From contig JAHEFC010000203.1 of NCBI GenBank assembly GCA_024640385.1, forward strand, positions 1 to 7,080: a stretch of DNA of 7,080 bases. Direction: 5' to 3'. Position numbers and translations under genes: made by a program. The notes under the pieces were generated by a model. That model saw only the letters and a list, made by a program, of their open reading frames with translations, was not told the origin of the DNA and made no database searches. The stretch comes from Sphingobacteriales bacterium. GTDB lineage: Bacteria; Bacteroidota; Bacteroidia; Chitinophagales; Chitinophagaceae. Position 1 is the stretch's first letter, and each line of letters starts with the position of its first letter. Shown here in pieces: positions 1 to 6,016 of the stretch.

Positions 1-2166
1 ATCAGTTGCCAGCCTTTAACCGCCCATGTTCATTTGAAAGAAGATCTCCATAAGGATTTTGAACTTCCTCACAGTGCCGGCCAACTGGCGGAAGTAGTGG
101 TCAGGGGAAGTGGTGCCACGGCCAGTGTGGCCAGTATTTCGGGAGATCTCCATGGTAAACAGCTGGATGCTGCGAAGGGGCAGTCGTTAGGTGAGGCGCT
201 GAAAAGGATCAACGGAGTAACGGTTTTGCAAACTGGCAATAATATCTACAAACCGGTGATCCAGGGTTTACATAGTAACAGGGTATTGATCTTAAATAAT
301 GGTATCCGTCAGGAGGGCCAGCAATGGGGTAGTGAACACGCGCCGGAGGTAGACCCCTATCTTGCCAACAGGCTTACCGTGATCAAAGGAGCTTCTTCGA
401 TCCGTTATGGGGGAGATGCCATAGGTGGCGTCATCTTGGTGGAACCTAAATTATTACCCTATGGAGTTCCCGGTACAGCGGGTGAAGTGAATACGGCGAT
501 CTTCTCTAACAACTGGCAGGGCGTTCTTTCTTCCATGGTGGAAGGAAGTTTTGCAAAACATCCTGCTTTTGCCTGGCGGCTCCAGGGCACCGCCAAAAGA
601 GGCGGGAATGCCCGCACTCCGGATTATTGGTTGGCTAATTCAGGTAACCAGGAATTGAATATGTCTGCCACAGCGGGCTGGAATAAAAGGACCAAAGGGC
701 TTGAATTGTTTTACAGTCTGTTCAGCACCACGATAGGGATCTTCACGGGTTCCCATATCGGGAATGTAACGGACCTGGTCAATGCCATCAATAACGGCGA
801 TCCGCCAGACTATATTAAGAATGTAGGTTTTACTTATCATATTGATCGTCCGGATCAGAAAGTATTGCACCAGCTTGTAAAGGCAAAAGCGTTTTTCAAT
901 ACAGGTGATTGGGGAAGACTGAACATTACCGGATCATTTCAGGATAACAAAAGACAGGAATACGATATCGTCAGAACACCCAGGACCAATCCCCAGTTGG
1001 AATTGTCTCTGTATACTACGGCAGTTGATGTGGTGCTGGACCATTTCAAAAGCAGCAAGTGGAAAGGGTCTGTTGGAGTTTCAGGGATGTATCAGTATAA
1101 TGATATCAACTATCGTTTTTTCATTCCCAATTATCAGTCAAAGAATTTTGGAATCTTCGGCGTTGAAAAATATTCATCAGGAAACTGGATACTGGAAGCT
1201 GGTTTGCGGTACGACTGGAAAACCATAGATCATATCACCGATAATGATTCGCCGCCTTACGATGTTTTGATGGGTTCTGAATATGTGCCGGGTGATCCCT
1301 ATGGGACCAGGTCTTTCTCCGGCATCTCCGGCAATATGGGAGCGAATTATAAATGGAATAACTGGAAATTCACCTTGGCTGCATCCAGTGCATGGAGGTC
1401 GCCACAGGTGAATGAATTATTCAGCAATGGCCTGCATCATGGTGCTGCCAGGATAGAAAAAGGAGATCCCGGATTACAACCTGAAAGATCCTATGGCATG
1501 GCAGCTGCGGCAGACTACAGCGATACGCGCTGGGACCTGGATGTGAATGTGTATTATAAGCGGATCAATGATTTCATGTACTTAAAGCCAACTTATCCGC
1601 CACAACTGACTATCCGTGGCGCTTTTCCCAGTTTTGAGTACGACCAGACGGATGCCAGGCTGATGGGAACGGATATCCAGGCTTCATATCTTATCGATAA
1701 TCATTTTCGTTTGCAGGGTAAGATCAGCCTGCTGCGTGCCTATGATCTTACCAATGATGATTGGATCATACAAATGCCTTCGGACAGGTATGAAGGTTCG
1801 GCGGAATATCTTTTTGATGGTGGAAACAAATTCAGGCAGACCTATATCAGGCTGACCGTTGGTCATGTCAGTGAACAGACGCGCGTACCGGCTACCGGTA
1901 ATATCAAAGTGGAGCATCCTGATGGATCTGTGAGTTTTGAATCCGATTATGCCCCGCCTCCGCCGGCCTACACATTATTCGGACTTGAAGCCGGAACCGA
2001 TATTGATGTCAGTCACAGAAGTATGACGATCATACTTGGCGTAACAAATCTTTTTAACACGGAGTATCGTGATTACCTGAATTCATTCCGGTATTTCTGT
2101 GATGATATGGGAAGGAATATTTCCCTTCGTGTCAAAGTTCCATTAGATTTTAAATCCAAACCTTAA
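1..2166 (+). CDS. TonB-dependent outer-membrane receptor, ZnuD-like group (5' end outside window)
   Basis: Outer-membrane beta-barrel receptor that would import a ligand using TonB/ExbBD energy. The frame is open from base 1 with no credible start. The TTG at 34 lies inside the frame, so the gene begins upstream. The first ~35 codons look like the end of a carboxypeptidase-regulatory-like domain, followed by a TonB-box-like stretch (LAEVVVRG, nt 85-108). The plug spans roughly nt 121-447: it contains QGLHSNRVLILNNGIRQEG and SEHAPEVDPYLANRLTVIKG, then RYGGDAIGGVILVEP. The 22-strand barrel fills the rest and ends in a typical last strand (SLRVKVPLDF). The plug segment with HAPEVDP and the loop motif LFSNGLHHGAARIEKGDPGLQPE-like (nt ~1417-1482) resemble ZnuD-type zinc/heme receptors. 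Zinc or another metal is therefore a reasonable guess, but I see no His-rich loop that would settle it. 721 residues are visible; perhaps 80 more lie upstream. A lipoprotein gene follows after 13 bases, so they are probably co-transcribed. Family assignment is firm; substrate is inference. Confidence 0.93.
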   Translation: MSCQPLTAHVHLKEDLHKDFELPHSAGQLAEVVVRGSGATASVASISGDLHGKQLDAAKGQSLGEALKRINGVTVLQTGNNIYKPVIQGLHSNRVLILNNGIRQEGQQWGSEHAPEVDPYLANRLTVIKGASSIRYGGDAIGGVILVEPKLLPYGVPGTAGEVNTAIFSNNWQGVLSSMVEGSFAKHPAFAWRLQGTAKRGGNARTPDYWLANSGNQELNMSATAGWNKRTKGLELFYSLFSTTIGIFTGSHIGNVTDLVNAINNGDPPDYIKNVGFTYHIDRPDQKVLHQLVKAKAFFNTGDWGRLNITGSFQDNKRQEYDIVRTPRTNPQLELSLYTTAVDVVLDHFKSSKWKGSVGVSGMYQYNDINYRFFIPNYQSKNFGIFGVEKYSSGNWILEAGLRYDWKTIDHITDNDSPPYDVLMGSEYVPGDPYGTRSFSGISGNMGANYKWNNWKFTLAASSAWRSPQVNELFSNGLHHGAARIEKGDPGLQPERSYGMAAAADYSDTRWDLDVNVYYKRINDFMYLKPTYPPQLTIRGAFPSFEYDQTDARLMGTDIQASYLIDNHFRLQGKISLLRAYDLTNDDWIIQMPSDRYEGSAEYLFDGGNKFRQTYIRLTVGHVSEQTRVPATGNIKVEHPDGSVSFESDYAPPPPAYTLFGLEAGTDIDVSHRSMTIILGVTNLFNTEYRDYLNSFRYFCDDMGRNISLRVKVPLDFKSKP

Positions 2167-2179
2167 ATAATAGCAACTT

Positions 2180-2728
2180 ATGAAGCGGAGCACATGGATG
2201 CTGACGATTTATTTTGCAACAGCAGTCTTCTTTTTGTCGTGTAACAAGGAAAATAAAGTGGATCCCAATGAGGGAGAACTGATCACTACGCTGAAAGTTT
2301 CCCTGGTTGAACAGGGTACCACTACGCCGCAGGTTTTTGTGTTCAAGGATATCGATGGTCCAGGCGGGCAGGCTCCAGGGCAATTTGACAGTGTCATTAT
2401 CAATGCCGGTAAAACATATAATGCTTCCATTCAGTTTTTGAACGAAAGTGTTTCACCGGCCGATGATATCACCCTTGAAGTGAATGCCGAGGCGGACGAC
2501 CACCAGGTCTATTATGAATCTTCCACACCTGAACTGGTTGTGACCAATTTAAATACTGATGCGAACGGTTTGCCATTGGGAATAAACTCTACCTGGACCA
2601 CGGGGTCTACGGCCAAGGGTACGATCAGGATCACGCTCAAACACAAACCCGGTGCAAAAGCAGCCGGTGACCCGGTTTCTAAGGGAGAGACTGATCTGGA
2701 GATAGGGTTTGGAATGAGACTGAAGTAG
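2180..2728 (+). CDS. small lipoprotein partnered with the TonB-dependent receptor
   Basis: 182-residue lipoprotein. The signal peptide has basic residues (K2, R3), a hydrophobic core at 7-19 and a lipobox FLSC with Cys21. It is followed by NKENK, which lacks the Asp+2 inner-membrane retention residue, so outer-membrane and possibly surface location is likely. The mature part is beta-rich and acidic. Recognisable segments are ELITTLKVSL (33-42), FKDIDGPGG (55-63), a conserved-looking FLNES...PADDITLEV...DDHQVYYE block (86-113), DANGLPLGINSTWTTGS (127-143) and a terminal KGETDLEIGFG (168-178). This pattern matches a Bacteroidota lipoprotein family that, from memory, is often annotated 'type 1 periplasmic binding fold superfamily protein'; that name says little about function. 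The gene starts 13 bases after the receptor stop, so a shared transcript is likely and the protein may present ligand to the receptor, as other Bacteroidota surface lipoproteins do. No catalytic motif is seen. The DxDGxGG and EADDHQ segments could bind a metal, but this is speculation. Confidence 0.88.
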   Translation: MKRSTWMLTIYFATAVFFLSCNKENKVDPNEGELITTLKVSLVEQGTTTPQVFVFKDIDGPGGQAPGQFDSVIINAGKTYNASIQFLNESVSPADDITLEVNAEADDHQVYYESSTPELVVTNLNTDANGLPLGINSTWTTGSTAKGTIRITLKHKPGAKAAGDPVSKGETDLEIGFGMRLK

Positions 2729-2735
2729 CAAGCCT

Positions 2736-2824
2736 CTGTAGCAGGTTGCAGGTTGCAGGTGGCAGGTTGCAGGTTGCAGCACATTTTCTACAACCTGCAA
2801 CCTGGAACCTGCCACCTGTTACAG
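2736..2824. repeat. Heptad (GCAGGTT) inverted repeat, large hairpin
   Basis: The left arm (from 2741) is five tandem copies of the 7-base unit GCAGGTT/GCAGGTG plus a partial sixth. The right arm (2791-2818) is four copies of the reverse-complement unit (CAACCTG, CAACCTG, GAACCTG, CCACCTG). Read end to end, 2736-2769 pairs with 2791-2824 at 30 of 34 positions around a 21-base centre, with outer ends CTGTA/TACAG. In a register shifted by two units, 2756-2779 pairs with 2795-2818 at 23 of 24 positions around a 15-base loop. It lies 8 bases after the lipoprotein stop. It may end or protect the receptor-lipoprotein transcript, but no T-run follows, so it is not a classical intrinsic terminator. 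It may equally be a dispersed REP- or MITE-like element. Confidence 0.9.
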
Positions 2825-2839
2825 CAATCTGTTATTGCT
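2823..2839. promoter_or_regulatory. Palindrome at the DUF2721 promoter, possible operator
   Basis: AGCAATCTGTTATTGCT consists of two perfect 6-base inverted arms (AGCAAT / ATTGCT) around five bases. It begins at the right tip of the heptad repeat and its last base is the first base of the -7 element. A protein bound here would occlude RNA polymerase, so an operator is possible. A 6-base arm pair can occur by chance, and no regulator gene is visible nearby. Confidence 0.3.
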
Positions 2840-2846
2840 ATCTTTG
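2839..2846 (+). promoter_or_regulatory. Bacteroidota -7 promoter element (TATCTTTG)
   Basis: TATCTTTG matches the Bacteroidota primary-sigma -7 consensus TAnnTTTG at every fixed base. No clear TTG lies about 20 bases upstream for the -33 element; that region is the end of the heptad repeat. The box ends only four bases before the ATG at 2851. Transcription would then start at or within a few bases of the start codon, giving a leaderless or nearly leaderless mRNA. Confidence 0.6.
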
Positions 2847-2850
2847 AAAG

Positions 2851-3243
2851 ATGGAAATCAACCTCAACACGCCGGCATTGCTTTTCCCTGCAATCAGTCT
2901 TTTGTTACTTGCCTATACCAACAGGTTCCTGGCGATCGCCAATGTGGTACGTAAACTGCACGATGACTATGTTCATAATAAAGACAAGGAAAACGCATTG
3001 CAGCAGATCCGTAACCTGAGAAAAAGACTTCGCTATATCAGGCTGATGCAGGGTGCAGGCGTATTCAGCTTTTTGCTTTGTGTGATCTGTATGTACAGTA
3101 TATACAACGGCTGGATGGTGGCGGCCAATTTTATTTTTGCAACCAGCCTGCTGAGTTTACTGTTCTCGTTATTCTGTTCTCTGATCGAGATCTTCCAGAG
3201 CCTAAATGCCCTCGAAGTATTATTAAAACATGTCGAAGATTAA
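2851..3243 (+). CDS. DUF2721-type small inner-membrane protein
   Basis: 130-residue integral membrane protein of unknown function, with the length and layout of the DUF2721 family. The N-terminal signature NTPALLFPAISLLLLAYTNR (6-25) is the most recognisable part. Predicted helices are about 9-30, 64-85 and 90-113. Between the first two lies a basic and charged segment (31-63, with HDDYVHNKDKENALQQIRNLRKRLR), probably cytoplasmic and helical. The C-terminus EVLLKHVED is charged. The ATG at 2851 is chosen because the family signature begins right after it and a -7 promoter box ends four bases before it, leaving no room for a Shine-Dalgarno site. The last bases overlap the end of the convergent ABC exporter gene. 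There is no functional link to that neighbour beyond position. Family call is from remembered sequence pattern. Confidence 0.85.
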   Translation: MEINLNTPALLFPAISLLLLAYTNRFLAIANVVRKLHDDYVHNKDKENALQQIRNLRKRLRYIRLMQGAGVFSFLLCVICMYSIYNGWMVAANFIFATSLLSLLFSLFCSLIEIFQSLNALEVLLKHVED

Positions 3244-5048
3244 TTCTGGCCTACCAGCAGATCTTTTTTTCTTTCCCCGATCTGCTGCCTCCACATGGCA
3301 TAGTAAAGTCCTTTGGTTTGCAAAAGGGATTCGTGCGATCCCGTTTCTTCCACTTCGCCTCCTTCCAGCACATAGATCCTGTCTGAATGCATGATGGTGG
3401 ATAATCTATGGGCGATCAGTATGGTGATCTGGTTTCCTTCGCTGGAGATCTGGCGGATCGTTTTGGTGATCTCCTCTTCAGTCAGTGAATCCAAAGCGGA
3501 TGTGGCTTCGTCGAATATCAGTATCCTCGGTTTTCTCAATAATGCACGGGCTATGGAAAGCCTTTGTTTTTCGCCACCCGAAAGTTTCAATCCCCCTTCT
3601 CCGATCACGGTCTCCAGTCCGTTATCAGCGCGACTCAATAATTTCTCACAGGAAGATTTTTTCAAAGCCACCATCAATTCTTCTTCCGTTGCTTTAGGAT
3701 TTACAAACATGAGGTTTTCCCTGATGGTGCCTGAGAATAGTTGAGTGTCCTGTGTGACAAAGCCGATCTGCTTGCGGAGATCATTAAAATTGATGCTGTT
3801 CTCATCATGGCCGTTGAACAGGATCCTCCCTTCCTGGGGACGGTAAAGACCAACCAGTAATTTCATCAAAGTGGTTTTACCGGATCCTGAAGGGCCTACA
3901 AATGCAATGGTATCGCCTTTTTTAACCGTGAAACTGATATTATCAATGGCCTTATGTTTGGCCGATTGGTGTTTGAAACTTACGCCTTTGAAACTCAGTT
4001 CGCTGACATCATCCAGGTGTTCAGGATGTTTGGGTTCCGGTTCTGGCGCTTTCTGCATCAGGCTGTTGAAATTGTTCAACGAGGCTTCTGCTTCCCGATA
4101 AGACAGTAGAATATTGCCTATCTCCTGCAATGGGCCGAAAACAAAAAAAGAAAAGAACTGCATGGTCACCAGCTGGCCGGCATCCATATGGTTCCTGAAG
4201 ATCAGCCACATCAGAATAAATAAGATCACCTGCCTTAATGTATTCACCATGGTGCCCTGCACAAAACTTATACTTCGGATCCTTTTTACTTTGGTGAGTT
4301 CAAGTCCTAATATCTTGTAAGTGTTCTTGTTTAAACGATCAACTTCCTGCTGGGTCAGTCCAAGGCTTTTTACCAGTTCAATATTTCGAAGTGATTCAGT
4401 TGTTGAGCCCGCCAGGGCGGTGGTTTGTCCTACTATGGTTTTTTGTATGATCTTGATCTTTCTGCTGAGTACATTGGTGATCATGGAAAGAAATATAATT
4501 CCAAGTACATAGGCAAGGGGGATGGACCAGTGTATATAAGTTGCGGCATAGAAGAAAACGAAAACCACGCCAATCAGTATCCCGAACAGTACATTAATGC
4601 AATAGGTCATGAACTTCTCTACATCGGTTCTTACTTTGGTTAACACTGAAAGCGTTTCACCGCTTCGCTGGTCTTCAAATTCCTGGTAGGGTAGTTTCAT
4701 GGCATGCTGAAGGCCGTCTGTAAAAACCCGGGCGCCGAATTTCTGGATCACTACATTCAGGAAGAAGTCCTGGAAATTCTTTGCAACACGGCTGATCATG
4801 GCCACGGTGATCGATGCGAGCACCAGGAACCAAACGCCGGGCTTTGCCCAGGAAAAACTGTTAAAATATTCATTGTAGGAAAAAGGTTTGCCGGCATCCG
4901 CAGCGGCCTTATAGGAACCTGCCAGATTTACTATCTTGCCAAACAGGATGGGATCGATCAGGGAAAAGCCAGTATTTATGGCTGCAAGCAGAAGTGTAAG
5001 AGCTACCAGTCCGGAATGGGGCCGGAGGTATTTTATGAGGATCTTCAT
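3240..5048 (-). CDS. ABC exporter, fused membrane and ATPase domains (ABCB/MsbA type)
   Basis: 602-residue half-transporter that would work as a homodimer in the inner membrane, exporting a lipid, peptide or drug-like substrate; the substrate cannot be read from sequence. The six-helix transmembrane domain spans about residues 10-325, with a periplasmic loop near 45-68 between the first two helices. The nucleotide-binding domain (about 350-590) has all key motifs: Walker A GPSGSGKT (385-392), Q-loop Gln433, signature LSGGE (489-493), Walker B ILIFDE (509-514) with catalytic Glu514, D-loop SALD (517-520) and switch His547. The usual A-loop aromatic, expected in 'VSFxY', is His360 (VSFKH). Length is normal for the class. 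There is no partner ABC gene, which favours a homodimer. It is divergent from the bicupin gene and converges on the DUF2721 gene, with a 3-base overlap of coding ends; I see no promoter box I trust upstream. Confidence 0.95.
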   Translation of the reverse strand: MKILIKYLRPHSGLVALTLLLAAINTGFSLIDPILFGKIVNLAGSYKAAADAGKPFSYNEYFNSFSWAKPGVWFLVLASITVAMISRVAKNFQDFFLNVVIQKFGARVFTDGLQHAMKLPYQEFEDQRSGETLSVLTKVRTDVEKFMTYCINVLFGILIGVVFVFFYAATYIHWSIPLAYVLGIIFLSMITNVLSRKIKIIQKTIVGQTTALAGSTTESLRNIELVKSLGLTQQEVDRLNKNTYKILGLELTKVKRIRSISFVQGTMVNTLRQVILFILMWLIFRNHMDAGQLVTMQFFSFFVFGPLQEIGNILLSYREAEASLNNFNSLMQKAPEPEPKHPEHLDDVSELSFKGVSFKHQSAKHKAIDNISFTVKKGDTIAFVGPSGSGKTTLMKLLVGLYRPQEGRILFNGHDENSINFNDLRKQIGFVTQDTQLFSGTIRENLMFVNPKATEEELMVALKKSSCEKLLSRADNGLETVIGEGGLKLSGGEKQRLSIARALLRKPRILIFDEATSALDSLTEEEITKTIRQISSEGNQITILIAHRLSTIMHSDRIYVLEGGEVEETGSHESLLQTKGLYYAMWRQQIGERKKDLLVGQN

Positions 5049-5184
5049 AGGGATGAAGGTCGGAATTCTTTACGATTCTTGATGGTTAAACGTTGAGTTC
5101 TGGATATGCGGTCTATTTTCCATTTCAATCGATTTCTGATTTTCCGGGTAAATACTGTTCTAATTTCTGCTTAATACCATATAT

Positions 5185-5913
5185 ATGAAGGGTCTGTTAT
5201 TGATGTTATATTCTCTTGCTCTAACCGGTACGGGTACCGATCCGATAGTATCGGGGTCTTTTCCCTGGAAGGCAGACGCTACCATTTTCAAAGGCAAGGG
5301 TGCCATACTTGCCTACCATGAATTGAAGGGTAATTCGATGAAACCGGGGGATATGAAATTCTATAAGGCGGACAGGATGGAAAGGTTTTTTATTGTGAAA
5401 AAAGGTCCGGTGGAGGTGATACTGGGAAATAAGAAATATTCGGTAGATAAAGGCTCAGTGATCTTTTTGCTTCCGGGCGACAAACTGGCTTTTGGGACTG
5501 ACGGGAAAAATGATGTAGAGTTTTATGAAATGGTGTATTCTTCCATTCAAAAGCCGGACTCAGCACGGGGCAGGGAAGCCGGAGGCAGTTTTGTGATGAA
5601 CTGGAATGATATGGTATTCAAACCTCATGATAAGGGCGGTGTAAGACAGTTATTTGACCGTAAAACCGTGATGTTCAATCGTTTCGATATTCATATCACT
5701 ACATTGAACCCGGGATTCAAGAGCCATGAGCCTCATACCCATCAAAATGAAGAGATCATTCTGATGCTGGATGGTAATGCTGAAATGACGGTCAATACCG
5801 AGAAGGTCAGGTGCAAATCCGGGGATGCGGTATATGTAGCTTCTATGGTCCCCCATAACCTCATCAATACCGGCAAAACCCCCGCCACTTATTTTGCCAT
5901 TCAGTGGAACTGA
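5185..5913 (+). CDS. Exported bicupin protein
   Basis: 242 residues with two cupin beta-barrels. The start at 5185 is fixed by an in-frame stop at 5161 and no earlier ATG. The N-terminus (hydrophobic 3-14, then TGTGTDP) looks like a short signal peptide, so a periplasmic location is likely but not certain. The C-terminal cupin (about 155-240) has intact motif 1, G177-x6-H184-x-H186-x3-E190-x6-G197, and motif 2, G213-x10-H224-x3-N228, giving the usual His/His/Glu/His metal site. The N-terminal cupin (about 35-118) keeps the fold pattern but has lost the His pair (YKADRMERFF), so it probably binds no metal. The domain order resembles (S)-ureidoglycine aminohydrolase-type bicupins, but no purine-catabolism genes are visible, so I do not assign that reaction. 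It could be a metal-dependent enzyme or a ligand-binding protein. Confidence 0.85.
   Translation: MKGLLLMLYSLALTGTGTDPIVSGSFPWKADATIFKGKGAILAYHELKGNSMKPGDMKFYKADRMERFFIVKKGPVEVILGNKKYSVDKGSVIFLLPGDKLAFGTDGKNDVEFYEMVYSSIQKPDSARGREAGGSFVMNWNDMVFKPHDKGGVRQLFDRKTVMFNRFDIHITTLNPGFKSHEPHTHQNEEIILMLDGNAEMTVNTEKVRCKSGDAVYVASMVPHNLINTGKTPATYFAIQWN
5226..5254. repeat. Two adjacent short inverted repeats inside the bicupin 5' coding region
   Basis: CGGTAC-GG-GTACCG (5226-5239) is followed two bases later by CCGAT-AGT-ATCGG (5242-5254). Both pairs of arms are perfect. They fall in codons 14-24, at the end of the presumed signal peptide. The second could form a small hairpin in mRNA; the first has too short a centre for a stable RNA loop and would matter only as DNA. 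They may simply reflect coding sequence. Confidence 0.35.
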
Positions 5914-6016
5914 TAAACATTAGGGGATGATATGGGTCATTTGTTTCCTGGCCGGCCATGGAGTACCTTAAGCTTTGATCCGGGAGACCCTTATTGCTCA
6001 TATTAAACCTTTCATC

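Noticed and set aside
34..36. TTG as the start codon of the TonB-dependent receptor
   Set aside because: The frame stays open to base 1, and the residues before and after this TTG read as the end of an N-terminal extension domain, so the true start lies upstream of the window.
2512..2815. Minus-strand frames encoding LQPATCNLQPAT-like repeats
   Set aside because: They are translations of the heptad inverted repeat and the antisense of the lipoprotein gene, with no family resemblance or start signal.
2741..2818. CRISPR-like array
   Set aside because: The 7-base units are contiguous without spacers and inverted in two arms, and no cas genes are present.
2736..2830. Classical intrinsic terminator after the lipoprotein gene
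   Set aside because: The hairpin is strong but is not followed by a T-run; a CAGCAATCTG stretch follows instead. It is kept only as a repeat with possible end function.
2753..3019. Plus-strand frame starting in the repeat and running into the DUF2721 gene
   Set aside because: It is out of frame with a recognisable DUF2721 protein and begins inside repeat sequence.
5049..5184. Promoters in the divergent ABC exporter/bicupin gap
   Set aside because: Promoters must exist in or near it, but I found no TAnnTTTG match better than six of eight on either strand, only short AT-rich palindromes such as AATCGATT (5127-5134).
5914..6016. Promoter or terminator between the bicupin and GH18 genes
   Set aside because: AAGCTTTG (5970-5977) is one base off the -7 consensus, but the only nearby TTG is 26 bases upstream, too far. 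TGGCCGGCCA (5949-5958) is a perfect 10-base palindrome with no loop or T-run.
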